DNA of 64,000 bases from Aspergillus flavus (GCF_009017415.1 NC_092409.1:5084001-5148000); one strand, 5' to 3'. Positions 12,361-24,488 are shown, numbered from the stretch's first letter. Notes: generated from the sequence alone by a model not told the origin. Numbers and translations are program-made.

Positions 12361-13760
12361 ATGGCAACGTCAATGCACCTGTCAAAACTTCGGAAATGGT
12401 TCCTTGCATCTCCGCCCATCGAGATGGCTATATCGAAACTCCGAGAGCTGCTGATTGGAGCAATCAGGCAGGGGCCAGTTCCACAACATATCGCGTTCGT
12501 GATGGATGGAAACCGAAGGTTCGCAAGGACACACGGGATTGAGACAGTGGAGGGACACAATCTGGGGTTTGAGGCACTGGCAAGGGTAAGCACTGATCTT
12601 CTTCTATTTTTTTTTATCATCTTGTTCTTTTAATTCCTTTCCGCCGCACTTCTGGGTTCGGCGAATATCTAGCTGGTCTTCTACAACAAACGATCCTCTG
12701 CGTTCTCCAAACTTATTGCTCGCGGCTCCATCCTACGTGCATGATACAAATACTAACGGCATTCCACAACTAGATTCTTGAGGTCTGCTACAGAAGCGGA
12801 GTCAAAGTTGTCACAATCTACGCATTCAGTATCGAAAATTTCAAACGCTCCAAGTTCGAGGTGGATGCCCTAATGGAAATGGCTAGGGTGAAGTTGTCGC
12901 AAATGGCCCAGCATGGAGAGATCCTCGATCGATATGGCGCAAAGGTCCGAGTGTTGGGTCGGTTGGACTTGCTCAGGCCTGACGTTCTGAAAGCAGTGAA
13001 TCGGGCGATGGAAATGACAAGTAACAACGGCGACCGGGTCCTCAACATCTGTTTCCCGTACACATCGCGCGACGAAATCACCAGTGCGATCCGTGACACC
13101 GTTGCAGACTACAGCCAACCATTAAGACCGCGCTCCTCCTCCCTACGGACTCCATTCTCCGAGAGTCATATTGCGCTTAATATCCAAGCACGGAACCAAA
13201 ATACAAATCCCGAGGATACGAGTAGCGATATTGAATCTACTTCCGAATCCTCAGCCCAGGGAGAAGAAGGAGCTGCGAAACACGATCGTCCAAATAAGGT
13301 CTACGAGACCGGATCTGCTTTCTCATCATCTACGACCCTCGATCTCGCTGGCCACCAGGATAGTACGAATTTGAAGAAAGCAACTCAGGGAGCTAGCGCC
13401 GAGTTGGAAAACCCGGCTTACTTGTCACCAGAGACCATCACGCGGCAAACTTTATCAGACCATCTGCACACGAAAGACAACCCGCCCCTGGACTTGCTGA
13501 TCCGCACGTCTGGAGTGGAGCGTCTTAGCGACTTTATGCTCTGGCAATGTGATGAGGACACGGATATTGTCTTTTTGGACGTCCTCTGGCCTGAATTCGA
13601 TCTGTGGCACTTCCTACCAGTTCTGCTAGGGTGGCAGAGAAGGGTTTCAAAGTCGAGGAAGAATCCGGATGCGGAAGGTGATTTCGATGGCGATGCTGTC
13701 GGATCAAACGGCTTGAGCGACCAAGTCTTAAGCCCAAGTGCAAAGGTCAAGGACTTGTAA
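12361..13760 (+). CDS. RER2: cis-Prenyltransferase (dehydrodolichyl diphosphate synthase)
   Basis: Two exons (12361-12585, 12774-13760) encode 403 residues; the intron has a perfect TACTAAC branch site. The enzyme adds isopentenyl units to farnesyl diphosphate to make the long dolichol precursor for protein glycosylation at the endoplasmic reticulum. Visible motifs: HIAFVMDGNRRFAR (about 42-55, catalytic Asp), EGHNLGFEAL, TIYAFSIENFKR, and near the end LLIRTSGVERLSDFMLWQ followed by VLWPEFDLWHFLPVLL. Between the central and last conserved blocks lies a polar, Ser/Glu-rich insert of roughly 110 residues (about 165-275), which makes the protein longer than the yeast enzyme (about 290). The tail after the last motif is also polar. 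The family is clear; the exact paralog (Rer2 or Srt1 type) is not. Confidence 0.92.
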
Positions 13761-14161
13761 AGCACCAACTATATCTATCACCCCTGGCCTGGGGAATCCA
13801 GGCCCAGCAAGCATTGGAACATACGGAGTTTGGAGTTCACTCCTTTGGCACTGATTGTTAGACTGATATCCATGTCTCAAGTTTTTGTCATTCATTACCC
13901 ACCACTGCATTTTCTTTTGGGGAAGCGCATCGATACATAATAAACATAGAGCCAATCCACATCACTCAAATGCGATAAGCACATACTTTTAGTTAATATG
14001 ATAATCCACACCTCCGATACCGCCGTCCCCAGGTGGACCCACGTGACTGAGTCATCACACAACTGCCGGCGGGGAAGACCAGCGAGATCACTGACTCTCT
14101 TTCTTTTCCTTCTCAATCCTTTGACACATACTACTTCCTATCTTCTTCCCTAATCGTCACA
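13761..14161. promoter_or_regulatory. Promoter region of the saccharopine reductase gene
   Basis: About 400 bases between two plus-strand genes. It holds a CACGTG at 14040-14045, a Gcn4/CpcA-type site at 14048-14054, and a near match TGACTCT at 14092-14098, then a CT-rich leader up to the ATG. Confidence 0.55.
14048..14054 (-). promoter_or_regulatory. CpcA/Gcn4-type site (TGACTCA)
   Basis: The plus strand reads TGAGTCA, so TGACTCA is on the minus strand, about 110 bases before the Lys9 start codon. This is the recognition core of the cross-pathway-control activator (Gcn4/CpcA), which induces amino acid biosynthesis genes on amino acid shortage. The second lysine gene in the window has the same element. 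Confidence 0.65.
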
Positions 14162-15994
14162 ATGCCTGGTCAGGTCGCTGGTTCCAAGGTTCTCCTCCTG
14201 GGCTCGGGTTTCGGTCAGTCTCCCGTCGCATTGGACTCCGTTCATAAATCGATCTTTCCGAACTATGAGGAGCCCCGCATTGAGCTCAATGACTAACTGA
14301 TTCCTAGTTACCAAGCCCACCGTTGAGGTTCTGAGCAAGGCCGATGTTCACGTCACTGTCGGTATGTACCATTGACGCTTCCATTCACTCGGACCTCTCT
14401 CCTCTCTCTATATCTTCATCATTGCCCCACTGTCGCATCGGCGGAGGGGAGAGACCTTTACCACCATCATCTCTGGTCAAATCCCGACGGACGCCTTCAG
14501 AATTATAGGATCTCTAATATCTGGTTTCTACATTACATTATAGCCTGCCGTACCCTCGAAAGCGCCCAAAAGCTTGCTGAGGGTTTCAAGAACACCACGG
14601 CCATTGCCTTAGATGTCAACGATGCCGACGCTCTCGACAAGGCCCTCGAGCAGGTCGACCTTGCTATCTCCTTGATCCCTTACACCTTCCACGCCCTTGT
14701 TATCAAGTCCGCTATCCGCACCAAGAAGCATGTTGTTACTACTTCTTACGTCTCTCCCGCAATGCTCGAGTTGGACGAAGAGTGCAAGAAGGCCGGTATC
14801 ACAGTCATGAACGAGATTGGCTTGGACCCTGTATGTCATTCTCGGACGGGTAACATTTGCGCATTAGCTTACATTCATGACTAACCTACAATTAGGGTAT
14901 TGACCACTTGTACGCCGTCAAGACTATTGACGAGGTAAGCTTCAACTAACTACACTATGGTGGGCCCCCCATAGAACTACTGCTGAAACGTTAAAACAAC
15001 AGGTTCATAGGGAAGGTGGTAAAATCACCTCCTTCCTCTCCTACTGTGGTGGTCTCCCCGCCCCTGAATGCTCCGACAACCCTCTGGGCTACAAGTTCTC
15101 CTGGTCTAGCCGTGGTGTCCTTCTCGCTCTCCGTAACGCCGCCAAGTTCTACAAGGACGGCCAGGAAGTCAGCGTCGCCGGTCCCGACCTTATGGCTACC
15201 GCCAAGCCCTACTACATCTACCCTGGCTTCGCCTTCGTCGCGTACCCCAACCGTGACTCGACTCCCTACAGCGAGCGCTACAACATCCCCGAAGCCAAGA
15301 CCATCGTCCGTGGTACTCTCCGCTATCAGGGCTTCCCTGAGATGATCAAGGTGCTGGTCGACATCGGCTTCCTGAGCGATGAGCCCGCCGACTTCCTCAA
15401 CTCCCCCATCTCCTGGAAGGACGCCACCAAACAGATCTTGGGTGCCACAACCGCCGCCGAGAAGGACCTCGAGTGGGCCATCGCCTCCAAGACCTCCTTC
15501 GCGAACAACGAGGAGCGCAACCGCCTCATCGCGGGTCTCCGCTGGATCGGCATCTTCTCTGACGAGCAGGTCATCCCCCGCGGTAACCCTCTCGATACCC
15601 TCTGTGCCACACTCGAGAAGAAGATGCAGTACGGCCCCGAGGAGCGTGACATGGTTATGCTGCAGCACAAGTTCGAAATCGAGCACAAGGATGGCTCCAA
15701 GGAGACACGCACCAGCACCATGTGCGAGTATGGTGTGATCGGTGGTTACTCTGCCATGGCTAAGACTGTCGGTGTCCCATGTGGTGTTGCTGTCCAGTTG
15801 GTGCTTGATGGCACTATCAACAAGAAGGTACGTTTTTTGTTTATTACCCAGCTCCGAGACCATGTTATGTGACGGCTCGACTAACAATTTTTTCTTAGGG
15901 TGTCATTGCTCCCATGACCTGGGACATCTGTGCTCCCCTCATTAAGACTCTTAAGGAGGAGTACGGCATTGAGATGATTGAAAAGACTTTGTAA
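14162..15994 (+). CDS. LYS9: Saccharopine dehydrogenase (NADP+, L-glutamate-forming)
   Basis: Six exons (14162-14213, 14308-14361, 14544-14830, 14896-14934, 15003-15827, 15899-15994) encode 450 residues, the usual length. It joins aminoadipate semialdehyde with glutamate to form saccharopine, the next-to-last step of the fungal alpha-aminoadipate route to lysine. The Rossmann fold starts at residue 9 with VLLLGSGFVTKPTVE, followed by CRTLESAQKL, and the catalytic/substrate domain contains NEIGLDPGIDHLYAVKTIDE and SYCGGLPAPECSDNPLGYKF. Codon use is strongly C-ending, as in highly expressed genes. Its partner step, aminoadipate reductase (Lys2), is encoded about 35 kb away, and both promoters carry TGACTCA. 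Confidence 0.96.
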
Positions 15995-16424
15995 ACTCGC
16001 TCGTAGGGCGTACACGATTGAACTGTTTAACGATCTAAAATGTTTATAAATGGTTAGAGAAATACTCAAAAGGGTTAAGGAAAATTCGATTTATCGTGAG
16101 TAAGTGTAGTTATCCAATGCCATACAGACAGATATAGTGTATCCAACCGTAGGTTTTCGTTATTGATTCGTTTTACATTGATCTAATCATGAAATTCTAT
16201 CGTGGAATCGTCGGACCATACCCTCGAATGCAAGAGGGGAAGCTGTATCACAAAAGGCACGGATGTGATGTACAGAGTGTCTGCTTTCCAAGAACGCTAT
16301 TCAGTCGACCCAAAAGATAATTACGCCAGCCCCGAAGGGCGCGTTGATCGCAGACAGCATCAGGTCATCTGTATACCCCAAGCGGAGTTCAAATCGTCAA
16401 GCTTCTAAATACGGGCGCACTAGA
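15995..16424. other. Convergent 3' region between Lys9 and Aha1 genes
   Basis: About 430 bases, AT-rich just after the Lys9 stop. It should contain both 3' untranslated regions; no gene is visible. Confidence 0.5.
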
Positions 16425-17653
16425 TCAGAGAATAGTGCCAAACCTATAGCGAAAAGAAGTACGAAGAGCGAGATCAGCAGCTGCCTCCAGAATTGAAAAC
16501 GAGATCTGGGAGCCATGGTAAGGAAGATTTGGCTACGGGACAATGCAAGGCGGGGGAACATACCCGAAAGTCTGCTTGATACTGCGAACATAGTACATTT
16601 CCCAGTTCTGCTTGGTGACATCCTCCTGGCCAACGGGAACTCCAGTCCACGACACACGCATTTGGGTAACGCCGTCGACATCGTTCTGGTCAAAGTTGAT
16701 CTCGAGGGAGCTGAAGTGGCCCTCGGGCCACTGGGCCAAACGCCACTTCTGCACGATTTGAGTCGGTTTCTCCAGCTTAGTATATTCTCCGGTGACGTTG
16801 CCATCGAAGATGGCGAACTTTCCGCCAACCTGGGCACCCTCGAACTGACGAGGCGCTCCGCGGGTGAAAGCGGCAATGCGCTGAGGGTCTGTAAAGGTAT
16901 TATACAATTCCTCAGCGGTGGTACGGAACTCATCCGAGGCAATCACGGTAGTAGTGTTGACAGCAACCTTGCCGCTGGTAGAAGTGGTGATCGTTTTGGG
17001 GGCAGGTGTGTCCTTCTTAGTTTGAGGGTGATAGGTTGGGGCGGTAAAACCCTTGGACGGGTTCTCACCGGGGGCATGCTGAATATCCTTGCCATGCTCA
17101 GTGATCAGGGCAGGCGCAAGTTTGACCAACTCCTGTCTGAGTTGGGGCAGAAGCTTCGACCGCACGAGGTCCTTCACCGGCTGCTTGGAAGAGGATTCAG
17201 AGTAGATGTCAATCTCAAACTACAGCAGACAGGAAGCATCAGCACTACCATCCCCAGTTGGCCGTCTGAGAGGGAGAAAGGGAACATACAACATACTCGT
17301 CTTCCTCTGTGTCGTGGGCAACCTCGGGGATGGTGATAGTACCGCTAACAGACTCCTCGTCCTTGGTCTTACCTGTGCAGGAAATTTAGTTGTGCCCCGG
17401 ACAAGGGAAGCACACAATACGTTCACGAACCTTCATACTCTAGCTGTACTTTGACATCGAACAAGGTGATGACCTTGCCTTTTCTCTGGCTGACGTCTAC
17501 GTCGCCATCCATAGACAGGAGGTTGGAGATCTTGGCGGTGACACCATTTTCCTCGACGGAGAGCGCGCAGAGCTTCTCCTTCAGGTAATCCTTGGCCCAT
17601 CCGGAGGCATCCTTATTCACCCAGTGCCAGTTGTTGGGGTTGTGCAGAACCAT
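16425..17653 (-). CDS. aha1: Activator of Hsp90 ATPase (Aha1 co-chaperone)
   Basis: Four exons (17653-17431, 17372-17290, 17219-16564, 16443-16425) encode 326 residues. Aha1 binds the middle and N-terminal domains of Hsp90 in the cytosol and speeds its ATPase cycle. The N-terminal signature NPNNWHWVNKDASGWAKDYL is present; the Aha1 N domain covers about residues 10-140. A Thr/Pro/Lys linker follows (about 165-205), then an AHSA1/START-like domain (TAEELYNTFTDPQRIAAFTR through QNWEMYYVRSIKQTF). The last exon is only 19 nt and supplies the family ending FGFGTIL; reading through the intron instead would give an unrelated tail. I found no convincing heat-shock element in the promoter. Confidence 0.94.
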
Positions 17654-18542
17654 GATGTTGGTATATTAAATAAATTTATTATGAACTGCTAGTGGGTCTT
17701 GATGTAAAGATAAAAAAGGAAAAATCTTCTCTATTGCAGGGTTGACAAAAGACACCCAAGCCCGAATGGATGGATGGGAGGTCTTTCCTTTAAGACTGTT
17801 CCAATGCTAGGTTCTGTAAAATCCAAGTCAGTCCATCTAGTCTGAAGAACCAATTGAGGTATACAAGACGACGTGTATAAGACATTTCTCAGTGATCATG
17901 GGTAGCGTTCCCAGACCGGAGCTAATCAACACAAAAGACAAATCGAAATCCATCTTTTCTCTGACTGGTGCCAGCTATATAATCTCATCATCGAGGGGGC
18001 AGACCCTATCCAACCGTGGGGTAGTTGGATGTGGTTGTGTGGGTGGGAAAAGAAAAAACTCTGCATTGGTGGGGAGGTAATAAAGGAGGGAATGGGATAC
18101 TCACAGTTTTACGATGAGACGTCTCGAATCTAAGACGCTGCAAAAAGTAGATCAACCAGATCCAATGCGGTAGAGAAGGGAATAATAGGAAGGGAGGTAC
18201 CGCGGTGGAGTTGGGGAACCGGAGTTTACTTAAATAATACAGTTGTATCCCCCTCAACCGAAGTTGAAGGCGAAAGAGAAAAAAAGGATTCGGAAGGAAA
18301 GCTCTAGAAGGTAGTCGGGGTCACGTGTGGCGCTAGTCTAGAGTGGGAGGCAGGATGCATATAGGTAGATTAGTCAGCCAACCCTAAGTAGTTATGTACA
18401 GACATTAAGTAGTGATCAACACAGTAGCGAACGAATAATTTGGGTATCTTCAACTGAACAACATAAAGCAAAACAAATCAAAGAGTGGAGCAGAAGTCCA
18501 TCAGGGCAATATAGTCATCACACATAACTCGTCCAACGTTCA
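17654..18542. other. Spacer between aha1 start and the coiled-coil gene end
   Basis: About 890 bases. The part next to aha1 is its promoter; the part near 18543 is the 3' flank of the next minus-strand gene. A possible leader intron donor occurs near 18100, but nothing coding is supported. Confidence 0.45.
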
Positions 18543-21500
18543 TCACTCCTGCAATTGTTCCAGCTCCTCCCATCCATTTTCATCTATAAGCTGTTCTTTC
18601 ACACGCTCTCGTAAGCCTTGTATAGCACTTCCCAAAGCCTCGGCCCATTGCCCTTCCACTGTAGCGACCTTATCCTTTAGATCATGCGTCAAAGACCGCT
18701 CCTCATCCGCACGGGACTCTTGCATTTCCCGCCGGACGTGGTCTTCGTCTTCTCCCAATCGGACCCGTTCCGCTACCATAAGCTTGCAATTCGCTCTCAT
18801 GACGGCAGATTTAACCTCGTGTAACAGGCAAAACAGGTTGGTCTGCGATTCGATATACTGGTAGCTAGACTTCTCCGCATGAGAAACTAGAGTGTAGAGA
18901 TATTGCAACGGATGATTCTGGTAACTGGGATTTTCCTCATACTCATTGGTGGGAATCTGGACCTGAAACCCGGCAAGGCTCACTGGAACCTGCTGGACCA
19001 GAGTGAGGAGAGATGGTGCGATATCCCAAAAGGCGGACAGCTGTATCTCGACCCCTCGAACTACGTTCTCTTCAATCACAGTCAAAAAGGATTCGAGCCG
19101 AGCCAGTGCGCTTGCCTCGTGGTTAACGCGGCGGTTCAAGGCATCTTTGGCAAAGAAGCTGCTCGTTTCCTGCACTTTCTCCTCGTTCGCGTTCTGCTCA
19201 TAAGGGAGTATGACCACAGCCTTGTACTTTTCATCTCGGTCACTCACGAGGTCGTAAATTTCGCGATGTAATTGCTCTCGAGCTTCGAATAGCCATTTGA
19301 GCTGCGTGAGTTTCTCTAACAGTTCAGGCTTCTCATCCCCTTCCTCCTGGGTCTGGTCGGGGCTCTCATTCTGAGCGTCATCAAACAACTTGCTCTGTAA
19401 CTCATCAATGGAAGCAGTGGCCTTGTTGATTCGTTCTGTGAGAATTGCATGCATCGGCTTTAGCACTGATTCTTGGTAGCCATCCAGCTCTTGTTTTGCC
19501 AACTCTCTCGCAAGCTCATTCTCTTCCATAATCAGCGCGGCCTCCGCCTCCGCGGCTTCTGCAAAACTAATACTGCCTTGTTCGATCTGGCTCTGAATAT
19601 TGGCCTTAAAGCATCGACGGCCGTCCTGCATTCTCTCCTGGTGGTCTTGCTTCAAGCTCTTGATTTCCGATTGATGTCGTTCTCTGGTGGATTTGACAAC
19701 AGAGAGGTCACTAATCGAGCGAACTAGAGTTCGATAGTTGACAAGATCCGGATGGCTATTGTTGACAGCCGGATGGTGCCGAGGGTAAGGTGGTGGCAGA
19801 GTAATCAGCCTCGAAACATCCATTTTGTGAGTTTCCTTGGTATATCCGTAATTATTGTGCCCAACTGTACTTGAATAATCCGACGAGGCTGGCTCTTCAT
19901 GCCAACCCACCTTCTCAGGCGGGTATTCATCCGGGCCATAAGCTGCATATTGGTCGATCGATTCAGATGCATTACTCATACCGTTGCCTTCTGCAAGATC
20001 TCGTCCTTGGGGCCAGTGAAGAGATTCGCGAGGCAATCCCATATATTTAGATTCACGCTTTGAACGCTCAATTCTTCGTTCGCCTCCCTCGCTGCTAGAT
20101 TTTGATTCCCACCAACGACTTGGTGCACGGCCCCGGGAGCTCATTCCATCATTGCTCATGCTAAGACTCGCTATTGGCGACAAGCAAGGCTGATAATTGT
20201 TCCACCAAGCAGATTCGGGACGTGATTGGGGTATATCAAGCCTCGGAGCAACCCTTGACGGGCGCCTGGAGAGCGGTGCAGGCGAAGCCTGTGGTTTTGG
20301 GGGTTTTTCAAATAGCCTACGGCGCACAGGTTCGATATCCAACGAGCCGGAGTCCCATAGTTTAGCATATCTCTCACGCCTGATCTGGGACTCAGAGATA
20401 ATAAACTCCGTGAAAATTCTCAGGGCATCCGCTTCATTTGTAGCGCCTGCCTCCTTGTCTATAAAGGCCTTATGTCTTTGTATGGCGTTCTGAACAAACT
20501 CCACATCATGGTTGACAACAGAATCCAAAGAGGGACCTTTCTCTGATGGGGCTCGTCGTGGGGCTAACGCTGAGACGGTAGGCAGAGTATCATTGGGCAA
20601 GTGCAATGGACGAGAGACCGGTCGGTCCTCCCTCGAACTAGGTCGAGAAGGTGGCCTTGTGTCTTGCCCAGGTTGCAATGGAGGAGTCGGAAGGGCTCTT
20701 GGGGGCAAGGCCTGCGAGGCCGTCTTGGAGTATCCTGATGATTTCTCACCACCAGGGGAGAACGGCGGAGTATGTGCAAACCCTCGGGCCGGTCCAAGGG
20801 GGCTGGGCTCGCCTCTTGGGGTCGAAAAAGAGGACCGATTTGAAAATAATCCCGTCGATGAGGCTCTAGGTCGTGAGATGACATATTGTCCATCAGATCC
20901 CAAGCTATGACTACTCTTGGGGGTAGCTCTTGTAGATGTTTGGTTCCGTGCACCATCAGGAATAACATTCGTGTCTTCAAGGACAAGATTGGACGGCTTT
21001 ACTTGGTCGAAGGAATCGGCCCACGGGTTACTGTTGGTCGATACTGCGCTGAAGTCATCAAAACCTTGACTCTGTCTGTTCCTGCGCTCGATTCGCCTTT
21101 CTCGAATTCCTTTGGTGTTCGGGTCTCGAAGAGCCGGGCTGCGAAACAGGCCATTACTAGTGGAGCTTTGGGGCGCATGAGTTCTAGATCCATCGGTTTC
21201 AACGCGAGACCCTGTGATGTTCGCCGTGTCAATAACAAGGGGTGCTTGGCCTCTTGGCTTGGTCACTGCGGGCCCTTCGTCCACCCAGCCAGCTGGAGTC
21301 GGGGGAATACTGTCCAAGCCAGTTCCCAGGACTGGGGGCGGTCGAGTTCTGGTGGTCCTTGGCTGAGCCTGTGAGTGTCGCAAAGACGTTGTATCGGACA
21401 GGCCACTGACACTCTGTGATCTTGTAGTAGGAGGAGGGCCTGGGGGCGGTGGTGGAAGAGGCATACCAGGTTCCCACCCACGTCCTTGGGGTGAGCTACC

Positions 21501-22774
21501 CCGAGACTGGCTTGCAGCCCGAGACGTACCTGCGCTGTTTACAACGGGCCCTGCAGAAACGGCTCGCCTGGAAGTTGGGGCCCGCATGAGATCACCCTGT
21601 TGGGTAGCGGCCGCCATATAATTATAATTACTCGACTGTGACGGACGTAGATTGTCCTGTTGAGAAACCATAATATAGGGCCTCGATCCTGCGTTCAATG
21701 AATTTTGTTCTTGATAAACATCAGCTCTATGTTGGGACGATGATCTGGAAGACGACACTCCTTGTGATAATGGCGGAGGTGGTGGAAGCGATACATGTCT
21801 ATTCTGGCCGGTGTCGCCCATTTGAACCATGGATAGCGGGCGGGTGCGAGGAATGGGATGCTGTCGATATTCCACAGGGGCATCAGTATTGCCGTGGATT
21901 ACTCCATTATACGAAGATACCGCCCCCGGAGATGCTGAGCTTCTGCCTGATGTATTATGGTTGGCATTATCTCGCGAATGATGTTGCTGCTGGGGCTGGC
22001 TTGGCGGCGAGTATGGCGGCGGCGGAGGCGAGAGGGAAGCATCTATATACATCATGTTAAGCGTGTCTTGATAAAAGACCTTTGGAGGTTTAGATAGGGA
22101 CCCATGTATCCATGGCGACATATAATGACTCTGAAGAGAAGCAGAGAGGGGTAAAAAAGCAAAAAGAATTAGAATGAAAATGAAAATGAAAATGAGAATG
22201 AGAATGAGAAATGAGACATGGGACATGATACATGAGAAAAGGGCCCAACTGACCTGAATGAGACCCAGCTTGTCGCGACTGTGAAATGATTCGAGTCATG
22301 CTAGTTGTTTGCGGATAAGTGGATTGCCCCGAACCACCCACCGGCCCCCAATCCTGAGGATTGTAAGGGACATTATACTGCCTGGAAGTCATCGATGATG
22401 ACCCGACTCCTACGCCCCCCGGAGTATTAGTTGCGGGAGACTGGCCTTGCGTAAACGGGCTTGATAAGGAGGTCGTTGACAGAGGTGTCGACGAGTAGTT
22501 TCCACCGAGTGCGACACCTAGCCCATGAAACTGAGGACCATTCAAAGTCGTTGTCAAAGGTGGCGGCTGCAGAGCATGTTCTCGACGGCTGGGGGATGGC
22601 TGATTGCTAGTTCCGGCATGAGGTGTTGGCCAGGACAGTGGCTCATCGCCTACGTTATTTGGAGGCCACCAGCTATTTGCAAGTCCCAATCAGTACTGCG
22701 AGACGCTGAAAGCAGATCACATCAAGGGAAGAGGGACAGTCTCGTGGGTATGAGGGGCCCGCGCACCTATTCAT
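18543..22774 (-). CDS. Large proline-rich coiled-coil protein, function unknown
   Basis: Three exons (22774-22767, 22672-22254, 22042-18543) encode 1308 residues. The first coding exon is 8 nt (ATG AAT AG) and joins to give MNSWWPPNNVGDEPLSW. The first two thirds are low-complexity and Pro/Ser/Gln-rich, with several proline runs (SPPPPPYSPP, PLPPPPPGPPP) that could bind SH3, WW or EVH1 domains. A segment at about 580-650 (DSVVNHDVEFVQNAIQRHKA) looks folded. The last 450 residues are helical and rich in Glu, Lys and Gln, with heptad-like coiled coil (STRERHQSEIKSLKQDHQER). I do not recognise a named family; composition suggests a scaffold at the cell cortex or cytoskeleton, but that is only a guess. 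Intron 2 contains a hexamer repeat. Confidence 0.8.
22171..22215. repeat. GAAAAT/GAGAAT hexamer microsatellite inside an intron
   Basis: About seven tandem copies of a purine-rich hexamer (consensus AATGAA/AATGAG) in intron 2 of the proline-rich coiled-coil gene. On the transcribed strand it is a CATTTT/CATTCT tract between donor and branch site. It is simple sequence with no coding meaning. Confidence 0.8.
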
Positions 22775-23498
22775 ACTGCCGAAGAGGTTAAGAGCCAACC
22801 GGACGTGAAGCCATGGCTAAAAACCGTGCGCAGCAATAAGATTAGGAAGAGGAGCAAAAGGAAAGCTCGAGCCTACCAGACGTGACAGGTCAACGAGAAG
22901 GACAGAGAGGAATGCGAATTTCTATTCTTTGCAACACGTTCCATAGGCCAACCAGTGGCGGCGGAGGCCTGCATGTCCCAAGACAAATCGGCTGTTTGAC
23001 GGGGATAACGCGATGGATCCACCTGAGATAAAAATAACACCCTCAAGACTTGGCTGTCTGGGGCCACCGGCCGCCACCCGGGTGGAATCTGGAAGAGACA
23101 AGACTCTCCAGACACGAGAAGGGTATGGATATGGTTAGCGAGCTGCAGCCTGGAAAGTTCATCACAGCCGGCGTCTTGTTGGCGCTTAGGGCACGGGATC
23201 TGCGGCCGCTCACTGGTCAAACACCCCGGCTTTCCCATACCGCTCTAGCAAACCAGAGCCCTTATCACATCTTATTAAATTGGTCCTGTATTTAGAACCA
23301 AGCTTGCAGTCGTTTGAAACATCCCAGACTGTCGCGTTGCATCCCAAAGTCAGGGCGGACGCCAAGGGAAAAGGAACCGCAAATAAAAGAGTCATGTCTT
23401 CAAGTGATTTGGGGCCATGGTACGTTTTACCTCTGCCTACATGGGAAGATAAGAGTCCAGTTATTGGACAAAAAGATCTGGTTCATTTTTCAGTATTG

Positions 23499-24188
23499 CT
23501 AAACTTCAACTACTGCATATCCTAATCCTTTCCACGAACGTATGTATGTGCCCAAACGGCGAAAGGCTCTTTCACCTAGGTCAATCACCAATGAACCAAG
23601 AAAGCTTGAATGGCGGTAAGGCCTAGTCTTGTAGCACCGGACCATGCTATACCACGAAGTCACTAAAGCCAGAGTCAGCACTGGAACAATCAATTCCTGA
23701 AAACTGACAAATCGAACTGATGGAGGGTATTTCAGATTAAATGCCCTGTCACAGGCGGTGGTCATCAATGTATTTGATTATGTTGACCGTCGTGATTAAA
23801 ATAAAAGAAAATCATCATTGTACAGGTATCAATGCAGCGTGAACTCGAAGAAAAGCAGATTCAACTTACATCAATTGATTCATGCCCTGCCAACATTCGT
23901 TGGCCAAGGCGATGTGTTCTTGTATGCGATCTACAAAATCTGCACATACAATCAGCTTCGATTGCTTCAAGGCTGTGACAGACGAAGACAAGTTGTTGAC
24001 TGATCAGTCCTGACAGTTGTCGTCCTCGCCAGCAATGCTGACTTGGACATATGCTTGTCATTTGTTTTAATGTCGATTCATCATGATGTCGAAGAGAACT
24101 GGATTCGGGGCGAGGTGATTACATACAAGTAACTTGCCTCATGCGAGCCACGACACCAGAGGTCTGGTAATATAAAGGTCTTAATTGT
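23499..24188 (-). other. Candidate unannotated spliced gene, 3' part (three exons)
   Basis: Exons 24188-24127, 23972-23870 and 23745-23499 join in one open frame of about 137 codons, using introns of 154 and 124 nt with GTATGT and GTAAGT donors and CACAG/GACAG acceptors. The first acceptor has a GCTAAC branch site. The product would include SGVVARMRQVTS, CADFVDRIQEHIALANECW and a hydrophobic segment IVPVLTLALVTSW, ending AVVEV. No start exon was found; a donor at 24373 could belong to the preceding exon. I recognise no family, and a chance assembly is possible in 3.7 kb of free sequence. Confidence 0.22.
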
Positions 24189-24488
24189 CTGTGATGGCAA
24201 CAGAGTTAGCAACGTTCACAGAAACTCCGTTGAAACTTATTCCAAAGGTGGGAGTCAGAAATGCATGAATGGTAAAAAAAAGATGGTGTCAGCATCGATA
24301 ACTCGAATAAGACTCGTCATCTAGGAAATCATCATGTGAGGCTTGAGAGCTATGAGACAAGTTGATATTTACCTTTTAGCTAAAGATGTTTGATATATTA
24401 TACATAGCGCATTACGCGACACTATCCATGACCATTAGCCCCAGGCCCAAGTCTTGTAGGATCAATATATTTGTGTAGTTGTATGATC

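Noticed and set aside
14991..15887. 298-codon open frame antisense to Lys9
   Set aside because: It is the familiar shadow frame opposite a strongly codon-biased exon; the same happens opposite the bisphosphatase (26850-27641).
16397..16562. Hydrophobic C-terminal extension of Aha1
   Set aside because: Reading through would give a membrane-like tail, but this stretch is an intron with good borders; the spliced end FGFGTIL fits the family.
18280..18320. Possible heat-shock element far upstream of aha1
   Set aside because: Only scattered GAA/TTC units with wrong spacing and about 650 bases from the start codon.
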